Part shown: piece by piece, positions 23,216-36,009 of the stretch
How the letters are laid out: every line of letters starts with the position of its first letter
How positions within the stretch are numbered: position 1 is the first letter of the stretch
DNA from: Lichenostomus cassidix
Lineage: Eukaryota > Chordata > Aves > Passeriformes > Meliphagidae
Assembly (NCBI GenBank): GCA_008360975.2
Contig: CM039211.1
Span: forward strand, 45,593,031 to 45,657,030
DNA: 64,000 nt
Direction: 5' to 3'
Position numbers and translations under genes: made by a program
The notes under the pieces: generated by a model
Database searches by the model: none
Told to the model about the DNA's origin: nothing
What the model saw: the letters and a program-made list of their open reading frames with translations, nothing else

Positions 23216-25443
23216 TTTCATTCAAATTCATTGAAATTATAAGAAGACTAGAATTATTTTACAGTGTTTGATGTTAGTCTTATGAGATAGTAGGAGTTGA
23301 TCAAATGTGTCATAACAAACCATTTGTACTACTCTCAGGGAAACTTGACACAGATTATATAAGTCTCCCTGTGGCACTAAACAGCATTTTACATGGTTGA
23401 AATACTGCAGATGGTGCTCAAGAAGGAGAAAAAAATGCCTAAATAAACCATATAATATTACAAATGAAGAAGAATGCATGTTGATGGTGTTTCTTCTCTT
23501 CTTTTTTTCTGTTTAGACCAACATCAACAAAGCCATATTAAGTGACCTCTTTATGTATAATCTTCAAAAATGTGATCGACAAACTGACTGTGGAAAAGGG
23601 AAATAAGATTATGCATCAAATTGACAGAAAAAAAAAAGAAAGAAAACTCTAGTATATTTTAAAATATATGTTTCAACTGTAATTAAGGGATTTTTTATCA
23701 ATATTGAGAAGCAAAAAGGAGATTGAAGTACATAGAATGCAAACAGGAAAATGTCGAGTATTTGAAAAGCTAAGTCTTAAAGAATGAAATCTGAAGAATG
23801 ATTGATATAATTATTGGTGGGTTCATGCTCTTTCTGAATTACATCATGGACTCTTATGGAAATGCATTCCACATCTAGACCAAAAAGCCCTAATTAAAAG
23901 TCACCTCCAGGACACCTGACTACCTTTAAGGTGGTGGTTACAGTATGTTAACCTCCTGCATCTCCTCTCCAATCAGACTGCACCTTACATATGGTGTTTG
24001 TATTAAGTGGCTTCTTTAACTAAAGATATATAATTTGCCATGATTGGTATGGCTTGAAATTCCCCCTGACTGTCCTGCTTATTTTCCTAGCTATATCCTT
24101 ACTGTTGTATAACTATGCTATTTTATTATCTCAACTTCTCTACAGATTAAGTAATAAAAGTGCCCTTCACATTCTGCTTACTTGATTATTAACAGGGAGA
24201 GGAAAAAAATGTTTTAACTACATGCATCTCTCATATAGAGCTGTCAAAAATACAGTCATTTGTTTATGAATGCTCAGATCCTAACTTACTCCTAGAGTTT
24301 TGCTTTCATAATGGAAAGAATGTAAATTTCTTCTGAGTTTGTTGATTCTCAGGAAAGTTTTCTTGCAGTTTAAGGTTAAGTTTTCTTGATATTTCACAGC
24401 AACATCTGATTGAGCTGCTCAGGACAGTGTAATACTGATAACTCTTGTCTCCAATGCTATGCAACTGTAGTTTAAATCTACTGACAATGCCAAGGCAATT
24501 ACAGTCTGTCTGGCTGGATGTTTCAGGCTTTTTTTCCCCTAGTTTTCCCTTTCAACTGAATTCTGCTCTCTCTTGTGGTGAACATTAATTGTATTCATCA
24601 CTGTCTTATTTCTACTATGTCTGCCCTGAATACCTGCTGTATTTGTGTTTTACTGTGCTATGACCTAGCTGTTTCTTTGAGTTCTTTCTGCAAACTTTCA
24701 TTGACATAGTATAATTAGCATAATATAGTATAGCATCTTATGGGTTAATCTAGTGCAGTGTGGTGTGTCATGGTGCTATATGGCATAGCCTGATATAATA
24801 TAATGTAACATTGTAGATTGAAACCTCTGAACCTTTTAAGCATTTGCTGAAAGTTACAGAATTCTTTTTATCTTATTAGCGGACTGTGATGCCTTCTCTG
24901 CAAATACAAACATATTCTTCAAACAGAAGTTATTATTCTATTTCTTGGATATGCACTTTAGAATAATTCTATCAGCATTACAAAGCTTCACCCAATAATA
25001 ACCCAAGGAAGAAAAAATTTGTCCTCATGAAATAGTTATTGTTATGTTACACAGTGAAATTTCTGAAGCAATGCTATTGCTGTAGCAGTGAAACTCATGG
25101 AATGATCTTGTACTTATCCACAGAAACTTGACAATTAGCACAACCAATGTATATACCTACAACTAATATATGCCTTTTATGTTGCCTTTGATGTTGTTTG
25201 CTTTTGCTGTTGTTACCATCTGGAATTGTTACCACAGGGTCAGAGAGCTGGTCTAATGAGCTTCTCATCAGTAAGTCATGGTGTAGTTTGTGTTGATTCA
25301 GGCTTCACTGAAAAACTGATTTCTTAGGTGGATAAGCTGGGTTTATCATTTCAGTGTCACATGAAGCAGCACTCTGTTCCAATGAACAGTCACCAATGTT
25401 TCTCTTCAAAATCCTCTTCCCTGTGTTTTAATTGTGCATGACA
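23216..25443. other. AT-rich single-copy DNA with a degenerate TA-rich patch
   Basis: At about 24706-24812 TATAGCATA/TATGGCATA-like words recur in loose array, possibly a decayed minisatellite. Otherwise no feature supported. Confidence 0.45.
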
Positions 25444-25857
25444 TCACTCTCCAAAGTCACCCTTCTGCATATTCTTACTGGCCCCATCCTGCCAATGCTT
25501 GTAAATCATTACTAAGGCGTGTTGATAAAAATCCAGCTCCATAAATGCCCACAATGCATCTCCACAAGACACTAAATAAATCTTCAAACATAAATGCAGG
25601 CTTTGTGAAAGGCTTATGAATTGTTCTTCAAAAAAGTCTGTTTCCTTATGCATATTAGAAATTATCTCCTTTTCATATAACAAAAATTTGCTGGTTTTGC
25701 CCCTTCTTATATTAGCTTTGCTTTGCTGATAGGAAATAGGACATTCAAAGGCTTTTGCATGAGGAAGAGAAATATTGTATAATTTCTCCCTGAAGACATA
25801 TTTCTGGATAATTTGTGAAGAGGATTTTTGCTTTTCTTGCTTGTATTTCCTTCTCAT
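25444..25857 (-). other. Unassigned 137-codon open frame
   Basis: This is the longest open frame outside recognised mobile elements. It starts at ATG and ends at TGA with no stop between. The product would be basic at its N-terminus and mixed thereafter. I recognise no domain, signal peptide or membrane segment. No promoter, splice or polyadenylation pattern supports expression. A frame of this length can occur by chance in 64 kb read in six frames, so I do not call it a gene. Confidence 0.15.
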
Positions 25858-28169
25858 TTAAAGATCTCTTTTAGAATTAAGCAAATAAATTTTAAAAAAA
25901 TAAAAGAATGTAGTGTTAAACTGTAATTCTAGGCATCTTTGAGGATACTTACTATCTTTATTTCTTCTTTATTTTTCCCAATATACCTAATTTTTTCAAA
26001 GAATAAGAAAACTTTTTGAAAAACCTATGATTGGCTGGTCTCTATGTGTGTCAGTTCATGGATATGATCTGTTTATGTGATTGTCCTTTAAGTAATTATT
26101 TATGCCAACGTAATGTAATTTTAAAGATGCACATTTTAACAGTATTCTATGACTGGAATTATTTTAAAAAAACAATTACCATAAAATTTAAAATGTGTTT
26201 AATGTATATATTCTTAATTGAGATAGCAAAACAATCCATGCTGTAAATTAAGTCAAAGGGATAATATTTAAGGACGCATCAAAATACAGGAAATAAATTC
26301 AGAGATCTTGTATTTTTCAAGTAACCATACAGTATTTTTGTATTATAATGTGTAGCAATATAATTACTACTCAGAAAGCTCTTTAGCTCTTATGAATTTC
26401 ATATAAATTATGGAGCAAAAGTTAAACAATTTTGTGTAATTTTTTATTAACTGTGAGACACAGTTACAGTTAATGTGAAGCACTATGCTATGTTCTTTCT
26501 CCCAAAAATGTAAAACTATGTATTTTTAAGATATGGTTTACAAACAAGCTTTGAATTTACCCTTTGAGAATACCACATGATTCTGCATTAAACACAGTGG
26601 AGAGAGCTGTGTTTCACAGCAGTCCCAGATAAGCCTGTGGCTTTGTAAATCTTTCACATAGTTTATTATAAATGCTTAACAGCCTCTGGATAAGCCCTGA
26701 CTTAACTTATTTGGCTGCATGTTTTTGTTTACCACAATTTTATGTGCAGAGATCAGTAAGCTTTATTATTTTGTACTGTAAATAAACATTATAATCAGGT
26801 ATAATCACCAGAAGCAAAATGTTACTAATGTTTATTTTATTGAGAGATATGTTGTAGAAATGGTTTTGTTTAAAACTCTTCTTTATAATGCTAGTTTAGT
26901 TTCTATTTGGTCATTTGCCTCAGTAGAAAATATGAAACATACTTCTTTTATAAGCATCAGGAATTTATTTATTTTTACAAGACTCTCCAGAGTCTTGCAC
27001 ACAAGATAGGATAGAATATTTTCAAATATTCTTCAAAGAAAAACTAGGGCAAAAATTTAACGTGTCCTAAAAATGACAGATAAACTCTGTTGACTGCATT
27101 CTGCTGTTGTAGCATTAAATAATGAAATCAATATTATGTTTGTCAAAATATAACTCTGTGCTACAAACAACCTCTAGTAAAGGAAAAAAAATCCTATTTC
27201 ATGCACTAATCTTTATGTAGAGTGCAAATTTGTTTAGGGGATATCATAATTACAGTACTTCATGGACCACTGCAAACTATTTATTTTCTGAGAACTTCGT
27301 TTGTAGAAGAATCAGTGCATAAATTTGTAGTACAAATCTACATTTGGTCCTTTGCACTACTATTTCTCCAAATGAACAATAATACACAGTGCAGGTCCAG
27401 AGACCAGTGTTGGCATATCCTCACAGAAAACACAATTTTAGTGAAGTTCTACTTGTGTAGTTTATTGAAGTATGAAAGTGGAAACTGCTTCAAGCTTTGT
27501 CAAATATCATCTGTCTTTCTCCTCTACTTCCAACTTGCTTTGATTTTTCAATTGTTTGCTCCCTCCCAGAACTATAATTTTTATCTGCATCTCAGAAAAA
27601 TGCCTTTCCCACAACTATAAGTCATTACCCTTTGTTTAGAAAGGCTCAGTATTTTGTTGACTGCCTGGAAGCTGAGCAACTGCCATGAAACTGGGGATAT
27701 CTAGTCTGTCCTGGATAAATTTGCAGATTTGAAGAATCTGGTACGTCCTCCTTAGCACAATATCAATTATATTTCTAACACCTTAGCCAGTACTGGAATA
27801 TTAGTGTTGGTACAAGGACCTAAAAAAGATAAATACACTTTTACTTCTTTTTTTCCCCCTGAAAAATGACAATATCCATTGTCATGTAAATCAGGAATAT
27901 ACAGCTTGTAATTTAAAAAAACCCAGACATTATGTTTGTAGAGTAAGAGAAGTGATGTGGAACTAAAAGAATCTTTTTTATTATTATTACTTTAACTCTT
28001 ACTTACATGTATTCGGCAGTTAATTTTTAAAATATGGCAGTTGATTAAATTTAAAGATCATGACCCTGATAAGTTCATGGTATTTTGTTCATAAAAGGTT
28101 TATCCTATGACATAATTTTGATATATTCTCTGATATACTTATTCTCTGATTTTTATTTTTCTAAAAGAG

Positions 28170-28203
28170 AATATGGAATGATACAAATAATTCATTCCAT
28201 ATT
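28170..28203. repeat. Inverted repeat, 12-bp stem, 10-nt loop
   Basis: AATATGGAATGA (28170-28181) pairs exactly with TCATTCCATATT (28192-28203). Confidence 0.8.
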
Positions 28204-28983
28204 GCATAATTGCATGAGAATCATGTAACTCACATTAATATATAAAACTCCATTTTCATAAGCTTATACTTTCTGAAAATAAAGGGGTTTTTCTCTCCAG
28301 ACAGTTATCTGAATTGTAGACAAAATATGACAGCATAGTGGTAATTAATAGTGAATAAACTACTCCTTTTTATGACCTGCCTTAGATTTCTGTGCAGTGC
28401 AGCATTTCCCTACATTAGAAGCTTATAGGTGTTAACAGCAGTGTCTCCTCTCTGCTCCCATTTGGACTCTACAGACATCCTCAAAAGGGCAGAATGTAAA
28501 CAGGTGCATTTAGAGGGTGTTTCTTTTCTGCGCAGTAAAACGCATCTAGCAGAACCTCTTATGAGTTACAGAGGATGAACTGTGGTTTCAGTCACTAAGG
28601 TCGTCCCTCAGACAGATTTTTTTGAGGAACTGACCAAGGTTACTTCTCAGAGTTGACATCTTGTACAGTATACAAACATAAATCACAGAGTAGCTTTTAT
28701 CTGCCTCATACTCATGATAAAAAGCTTTACAGTTTGACCTTCACAAGACACATGTGTTCTAACCAAATTCCATAATATAAAAGTCACCTTTAAAGAAAGG
28801 GGACAAACAGAATAATGAGAATTTGTTTAATTGTGTGTCATACAGGGAGGCCACTCATCATGTTGTTTATTCTTATAAACGCAGTGCTTTGGCAATAAAA
28901 GTTTATTTTCATATTAGTAAAAATATGGAAAATGAACTTTGAAATTAATTAACTGTTTATTTATGCATATTTCTATTGTAGAA

Positions 28984-28999
28984 TTAGCCTGCAGGCTAA
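28984..28999. repeat. 16-bp palindrome with adjacent inverted repeat
   Basis: TTAGCCTGCAGGCTAA is self-complementary. It overlaps a second inverted repeat, GCTAACA AAA TGTTAGC, that continues to about 29011. Confidence 0.8.
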
Positions 29000-30690
29000 C
29001 AAAATGTTAGCTTGCCTAAAGGATGCTCATTTAAATTAATAGTGAAAATTTTTCTGACAGCTGGTAATTTGCTTATTTACAGCTTCCATATTAAATCTTC
29101 AAATATAGTAGATAAAAATTAATAACCTTCAGCTGAAGGGCCCTTGTCCCCTTTTGATTGTTCCAGTTGCAGAGAGATGAAACTTCCCTTTGCTATTCCT
29201 GTTTCTAATACTCATCTTGCAACATCCCATCCTATCTTCTCCCTTTCACATAACATTCAGATATGTTGCTACAAAGAGAAAATAATTAATTAGAGGTCAA
29301 TTGTATAGATAACTCTGAAGTACTTAGTTGTGGGATTGAAACTGTCACAAACTGGATTCCCTTTATTTTCTTTCCCAAGACTGATTGTTTTCATGCAACT
29401 TTTCATTTCATACTACAGGGATAAAGCAAGTGTAGGTGATTGGATTATTGCACACACCTAAAAGCACACACCAACTTAAAAAGGGTTCAGATGTCTTGTT
29501 AATAAGAAGGCTGTGATTTTTTGATGTCATTTAGGTTTTCAGCTTTTAATGTAATCTTTTTTATGTTATCCATGCTTTTTATTATTTTCTAAATTAAATT
29601 ACTGCGTCCCTTATGTGGGGGTTATTTGTTCAAGAATTTGTCTGCCTACCTATCAGCCTTTCTCAGAGGAAACATGAAATCAGTGCTTTTTCAGTCTTCA
29701 CTGTTTTCTAGTTATTCTGAAGTGCAACTGCTCTGTTAAAACCTTACCCCTTAATAAATTAAAACTCTCAGAAACAGCTGAAATCATCCCATTGGCTACA
29801 CATGACCAGACAAAACAAAAGGTATGAAAAACGTACATTTGTAACATGCACCATAAGCTGAGCAACAGATGTAGCAGTAGTAACAGTGAAATAGTGATAG
29901 GATGTGCCAGAATCTTGAGTATTCAAGGAAGAGATTGCTGCTTTTTGTGGCATTTCCTTTCCAGTACTATTTTACTTTTACTGCTGAGATTTACACAAAT
30001 ACATTCATCCCTGGAAATGTCATGAAGCCTTCCAAAAATGCAGAGGTACTTTTAATGAACCTCTGTTAATTCTTAAATTTAACCCACACACTGAACACAT
30101 CTTTGAACATATTAACAGTATTTGTATATAGAACAACTCATCTGTTTGTCTAGCAAGTAATTTTGAAAATAATACCACCGAATTTTTTTCCTCAAAGTAA
30201 CAGGAGTACTTTCTTCCAAATTAATTAAAACTGGTACAAGATGAAGAAATTAATTTTGTTGTGGTTTGTTTTGTTAATGTGATATATATAAATGGAGAAA
30301 ATGTTAAATCCTTTAAAAAATATAGTAAAATAAAAAGAATCCATAAATGGGGGATTTGCTGGTCTGGGGAAACCAATAAAGTTAGGGACACTTAGAACAC
30401 AGGAGAACACAACCAAACTGTGGTCAGCAAAGATGTTTGGTATTCATTTTCCTACAAAATAGCTTTGTTTTGTGAGGATATGCTGAGTTTGAGAGTTTAG
30501 CTATTGAGTTTAGTACTGAGAAAATATGATCTATTAGTAATTGAGAGTAAAAGTGTTAAATGATTAGATAATATTTTTCCAGATAACTTCATTACTTCTT
30601 AGAATACACTTCTGCTTTGAAAGTACATATTTTTTGGCAAGGGAAAAAAAAAAAGAAAAAAAAAAAAAAAGAAAAAGATATTATTATAAA

Positions 30691-30980
30691 ATTATAGAAT
30701 TGGTTGGTTGGAAAGGACCTGAAAGATTCATCCAATTCCTGCCCATACTAAGGATCTTTCCACTAGTCCAGCTTATCCAGAGCCCCATCCAGACTGGTCT
30801 TGAACACCTCCAGGAGTGGGGATCTCACAACCTCTCTGGGAAACCTATTCCAGTGTCTACCTGTCCTCACAGTAAAGAATTTCTTTCTAATATCTAATCT
30901 GAACTTTAGCTTGAGGCCATTCCCCCCTGTCCTATCACAGGTAAAACCCTTGTAAAAAGTCCCTTTTATGAGACTTCCAT
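30691..30980 (-). mobile_element. CR1 LINE 3' fragment, antisense
   Basis: Reads as the reverse complement of the CR1 3' end: TTATAGAATTGGTTGGTTGG, AGCCCCATCCAGACTGGTCTTG, AACACCTCCAGGAGTGGGGA, GTAAAGAATTTCTTTCTAAT, GAGGCCATTCCCCCCTGTCC and CCCTTGTAAAAAGTCCC follow each other in the expected order. 5' truncated. It resembles the copy at 47068-47535 closely in order and differs from the type at 12913 and 15555. Confidence 0.9.
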
Positions 30981-33291
30981 AACAACACTGAAGCATTAAG
31001 GAATGCTTTACTGGGAAGCAAAATTTTTCCCATATGTTCCAATGTGCTATAGGGAAAAAACCAAAAATCTTCTTGGGTTCCGTGCACATCAACTGCATGC
31101 CAGACTTTCTACTTCAGTCTTGATCTAAACTTTCTTATTAGTCTTATTTTACATGTTCCTTTATTCCTAAAATCTATGTTTGTAAGGGAAAATTGACTAC
31201 ATTATTTATAAAATATATGTGTATAGTGGAATGATACTGAATTTTTCTTTTTTTCTGGGGATGTAGTACATTTCATTTGGTTTTTGGGTACCTGACCTGA
31301 AATTCCTGTTATGTGATTTTAAGAGCTCTTGGATCTTCACATGGCAAATAGAAATCTGTCCCATTTTAATTTTTAATTTTGTCTTACACCTCTGTTGATT
31401 ACACTAAAGGCCTAAGGCTGTTTTACTGCAAGAGAAATTATGTATGCACTTCTACATGCACTTAAAAAAATCCCAGTCTCCATCTTTTATGCTAGATTTC
31501 CCAAATTATTAAATATTTTGACACTGTGCATGTGTTCTCCAATTGCAAAGTTTGAAACATAGTAGTAAGCTGTATTTCAGTTTGAAAATTCATGTTCAGT
31601 AAATATTCATATTTACTGTTTAAAATTCATATTCATATTTATTCATATTCATTAAATTAATTTTGGGTGCGACCATAATATGATATAAGATATTAAGAGT
31701 AAATTAATGAGATAATCTGGTAAAAAGTAATTTTTAGCTTACTCCAAAAACTGAATGGGGCATGCAAAAGGTTGCAGAGGTCTGGATAATAAACAGTATG
31801 TCCAAAGGGAGAAGTTAATACAATTTTGCTCAAAGTACACCATAGTTTGGACTTTTGAAAGATGCTGGGTCTATACAAAACAACAAGCTGTGCTATATAA
31901 ACCAACAGCAGATGCCTTTTGGGTCTTGGAGAACAACTGCACACAGTAGCTATAGTGTTTGGAGGTAAGTTTGTAGTGTTTGGAGGTCATTCATCAAAAA
32001 GGAGCTTAGTTTGCTTGGAGCACAAATGTTCAGCTTTTTCATGGAATATTTTCTACCAATTCTTTTTCAGAGATTTAGTTCATTAATTGACTTTCCATCC
32101 AGTTATACAAATGTAATATGGTATCTCATAAATATGTGAAAATCAAAATAAATGCTCAAACCATCACTTCAATAAAACTCAACACAAAAAGAGACAGTTT
32201 CATTTCATTGCCTTTTCTTTAGCTTTAAATAGTGCTACATATTGTTTCCAATATTATTGAAACAAAGCAATAATGGTCATTATCTACGGCATATGAACAC
32301 AAAAGGTTTTATTCAGTGCTACTAAGGGATTATGCTTTACACACAGTTTAGAAAATTTTGTGGTAGGATTCCCTTTCAGGGAAAAAAAAATTCAGCATTC
32401 CAGACATAATTCATATGAGCGAACTTTTTAGGTCTATACAACCAGTTTAAAGTAGGTCTTCTCTGCTGGATTCAATCAATTGTACCAATTAGCTTGAAGG
32501 GGCATAAGATTCACAGATTTGCTTGCAGGAAATTCACTAGTCTTTTTTTTCCTCTGTATTTTTCTCTCTATTTGTTTAAACTATTTGTTCAAAAATTACT
32601 TTCCTCATAAAGAATTCTGTCTTTTATTTCCATATTATATTCAGCTGCTTGTTCAGGTTGGTTTTCTGGAGGATTTTTGGGGGATTTTTTTTTGTTGGAT
32701 TTTTGGTTTCATTGGTTGGGTTTTTTCCTATGTGTTTGGGTTTTTTGTTTGATTTGGGGGATTTTTTGATTACTCTCAGGGAAAAAGATTGGTTCTGCTG
32801 CTAACATTTTTCTGCATGCTCATACACTTATGACTACATCTGAATCAATACCGCAGTAAAATGGAAAAAACCTAAACCCAAAAACAAACTAAAAACAAGC
32901 CACCAATTTTCTCTGTTAAAATTTATTTTGGTGTTTCTTCCATGTTATTTCAGCAAATGTACTTGGTGTCATAGATGCTTACAAGAGAATATAAGTTTAT
33001 CAAATGTTGGAGAATATTGACAGTGAATCCAAGATGAGCAATTGTGAAAAATCACATATGACACCTGATACAAAGGTTTTCAGTCACATAACCAATAAGA
33101 TGAAGTCATTCAGTTCAGTTATAGTGATTCAATGATCAAGTATATGTTGATACTAATTAAAAATAAGGATTATTTCTTTTTTAAAAATATGTATTACTGA
33201 AGTAAATTAAAGCCACTTACACGTTCTGAGTTTATATTTTCATAGGCACTTAAGAAAAAAGATTAACATAAAAATATCAACTACAAAATAA
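30981..33291. other. AT-rich single-copy DNA
   Basis: Contains a short duplication of TAGTGTTTGGAGGT (31952 and 31972), ATTCAT-rich sequence at 31583-31655 and a G/T-rich tract at about 32655-32765. No gene supported. Confidence 0.5.
32655..32765 (+). repeat. G/T-rich low-complexity tract
   Basis: Like the tract at 23039-23215: T-runs alternating with GGG and GGGGG, almost no C. Similar shorter tracts occur at about 9895-9935 and 55825-55875, with the complementary A/C form at 35755-35820. Confidence 0.75.
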
Positions 33292-33327
33292 GTTTTTATA
33301 TATATATATATATATATATATAAAAAC
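33292..33327. repeat. (TA)13 inside a 36-bp perfect palindrome
   Basis: Thirteen TA units (33297-33322) flanked by GTTTT on the left and AAAAC on the right, making the full 36 bases self-complementary. A classic cruciform-prone sequence. Confidence 0.95.
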
Positions 33328-34072
33328 AACACATAGGTGCTTTTTCATCAAACATTATATTTGCTGCAAAGTATTTCTTAATTAAATTCATGTTGTTTAG
33401 TATCTCCAGTGTACTTCTGCCATTTATGATTTCTTGCTTTTTCAGAAGGGATATTTTCAGTGCCAAGACCTATTTGAAAGAATTTTATTTGAAAAGTTAA
33501 AAAACCAGAAAGATTGGATAAATAGTGTGAGTTTATTATTATTTTACTTAGGCAATAGCTGATATAGTTCTTAATGCATTCGATAAAAGTAAATTGATTA
33601 CTTTCAGTTTTGAATTTGTCAGGACTGTGGATTAATTGTTTCAATCACAGAGTGCTGCAGGATTTGTCAAAGACTTCCATACAGTTTCACATGTATGTGA
33701 ATATAGATTTGATGTTGCCCACCCAATGTTAATCCTAATGGGTTCACTGCCTTGTACTCTGTCCTTATAATCTAAGATAAATAGTCAGGTAACAATGGTG
33801 TAGTTTAAAGTTAAGGTTAATTTGCTTTATGGTGCGGATTAAAGTTTAATTCTTTACTAACACAGTGGAAACCACATAAAATGCCAAAATGACAAAACAC
33901 AAGCTCGGTGGGAATGTTCTTACTTTTATAAAATCCATATTAACCATAAGGTGGCAGTGTGGCAACTATTTTCAAATGAAGTGGGGAAAAAAGAGAACTG
34001 AAACTCTTAGTCTGATTTCCAAGGTATGAAAAAGTAATACAGCAACAGTTCTGGTGTTTGAGAGATTTTCTC

Positions 34073-34126
34073 TTTTCTTTTTTTTTTTTTTTTTTAATTT
34101 TTTTTTTTATTTTTTCTTTAAATGTA
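34073..34126. repeat. T-rich low-complexity tract
   Basis: Two long T-runs broken by AA and A, flanked by CTTTTC and CTTT. Confidence 0.85.
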
Positions 34127-35754
34127 TATACCTAAAACTACTTATGTGGCTGAAAGACAGAAATTCCTAGGAGTGAAATCTCATTTGCTAATTCCTGACT
34201 TCAAGAGAAGAAGGATTCTGGCAAGTTATAGTGGAAATATGTAAAAATATGTTAAACACACAGTCTACAAAATATTAATCAGACGCAGGATGAGACATTT
34301 AGTTATGAATATGTTACATGGTTTTATACACATTCCTTAAAGGAAGTTCATTCCTTTCTCAGAGAAATAACAGTTCATTAAAATATTAGGAGAGCAATTG
34401 TGTGCATATGCATACACTCACATAGATATAACCACACATGAAAACAATTCCAAAAATAAAACATATTTAAGAAATCTGAACTTATAAATTCACAAATGCC
34501 ATCCTCTGCTTTCCTTTCTCCCATAACCCCTAAGCATCTTTCATAGTTAAAACACTAAAGGTTAGACAAAAGAGAAGTGGGAATATTTATTGGATTCTTC
34601 TCTGGTTTGAATTATATATCATCCCAGAAGCTTCTCAGGAAAAAAAAAAAATTAAAAAAAAAAAGTGTACTACCAAAATACATATGGAGGAGGGCTCAAT
34701 CCCTGTTTTTCTCAGATGTTTTCAGTAAGTTTGATCTCATTTCTGCAGTAGAAGCACACATATAGAAACCGTTTGGCCATTCTCACTTAATTCTGAACAT
34801 GCAGATGGATAATGAAAAATCTGGATCAATACCAAATGTGCAATTTAGATACAGATCATGTAGTCATATGAAGTCTTCTCCTTCTAAAAAATGTTTTCTA
34901 TAAAGGCATGCCTTACAAAGCTCATAGAATTTCTACACAGAAAAATATCTTTATTTAAAGCTAAATTCAAATATGTTAATTGATAATTAATTAAGAGAAA
35001 GGAAAAAAGAGGGTAATTTAACTTTCAGAATTAAATGAATTGTTTTTCATTCTCTAAAGCACATTAGTGATAATCACTGATTTTAGTATTCTAAGTGAAA
35101 TTATCATGCTTAAAACCAAGTTCCAGTACCACATTTGCAATGAATTTTTTGTTTTTTATCCTTTGGATTAGCAGTTTCCTTTTACAACTGATCTATACAA
35201 ATCAGACAGTTACAAAAAAGTAAATAAAACGTAACATTTGACTATATTGAAGTGTATTTAAACACTTTACTGAAAGTTTTTAAAGGTCATCAGAATAGAT
35301 TTTTTTATTCCACAAGAATGCTAAAAATTAGTAACTTCTTTAGAATGTCTTGCCATCTATGGATTCTTTTCTAATTAATAATATAAAACTGTAAGTATTT
35401 GTAAAGATACAAACTTTGCACTTACCTTAAAAAAACCCCAAAAAAACAACAAAAAAAGCAAATTAAGAAAGGAAACAAAAAAATCTGCGTGTCACCAGAG
35501 GAAAAATTAAAGAAATTGAATATTCCCAAGGATGTATTAATGTTGTCTTAAACATTTAGAGTGATAAATTTTTGTCTGACAGGTATTAGATGAAAGATGT
35601 CTAGATGTTTCACCTGTAGAACACTGTTGTGGTTTTAGTAGATAAAACTTACTTGTTGCACCCATTAAGTGGTATGCAGAACATTTTTGACAGTACTTAG
35701 GTATCAGGGGTGAAAAAAGGTATGTTACAATGAGGCTAAGAAACACCAACCAGC

Positions 35755-35820
35755 TATTCCAACCCCCAACTCCATCATAAACCCCAAACCCAAAAACAAC
35801 CAACCAACCAACCAACCACC
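35755..35820 (-). repeat. A/C-rich tract with (CCAA)n
   Basis: CCAACCCCCAAC..AAACCCC, ending in five CCAA units. It is the complement of the G/T-rich tracts seen elsewhere in the window. Confidence 0.85.
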
Positions 35821-36009
35821 TTTTTGCACATGCAGCATTAGAGCTGGTAAGAAATAAAGTAAATCAAAACCAGAAGATAATAATTCACCAGTAATGCAGT
35901 GTTGCATGAGCTACTCAGTGCTTTAGGTGTCTGAATTAACTGTTGGAAAATAGATCACATTACTGTTAGGTTTCCACCAGAGTTCTGTCACTGAAGCGCT
36001 TCCCTCTTG

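Larger units (their letters stand above)
25858..30690. other. AT-rich single-copy DNA
   Basis: Holds two short inverted repeats (28170-28203 and 28984-28999). The sequence around 26560-26800 looks less degenerate than its surroundings and could be a conserved non-coding element, but this is impression only. The 132-codon plus-strand frame at 27222-27620 has no recognisable domain. An A-rich run with scattered G lies at about 30640-30677, just before the CR1 copy. Confidence 0.45.
33328..35995. other. AT-rich single-copy DNA
   Basis: Contains T-runs at 34073-34126 and an A/C-rich tract with (CCAA)n at 35755-35820. No coding or LTR/CR1 signature recognised. Confidence 0.5.

Noticed and set aside
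22905..23271. Hydrophobic open frames that look like membrane proteins
   Set aside because: Produced by the G/T-rich tract, which encodes Phe, Gly, Val, Trp and Leu in every frame.
24706..24812. TATAGCATA-like words as a minisatellite array
   Set aside because: Period and unit are too irregular to define an array, so it is only mentioned in the surrounding block.
25238..25270. 33-bp microexon-like segment between ACCACAG and GTAAGT
   Set aside because: Too short to judge. The acceptor has a weak pyrimidine tract, and such pairs occur often by chance.
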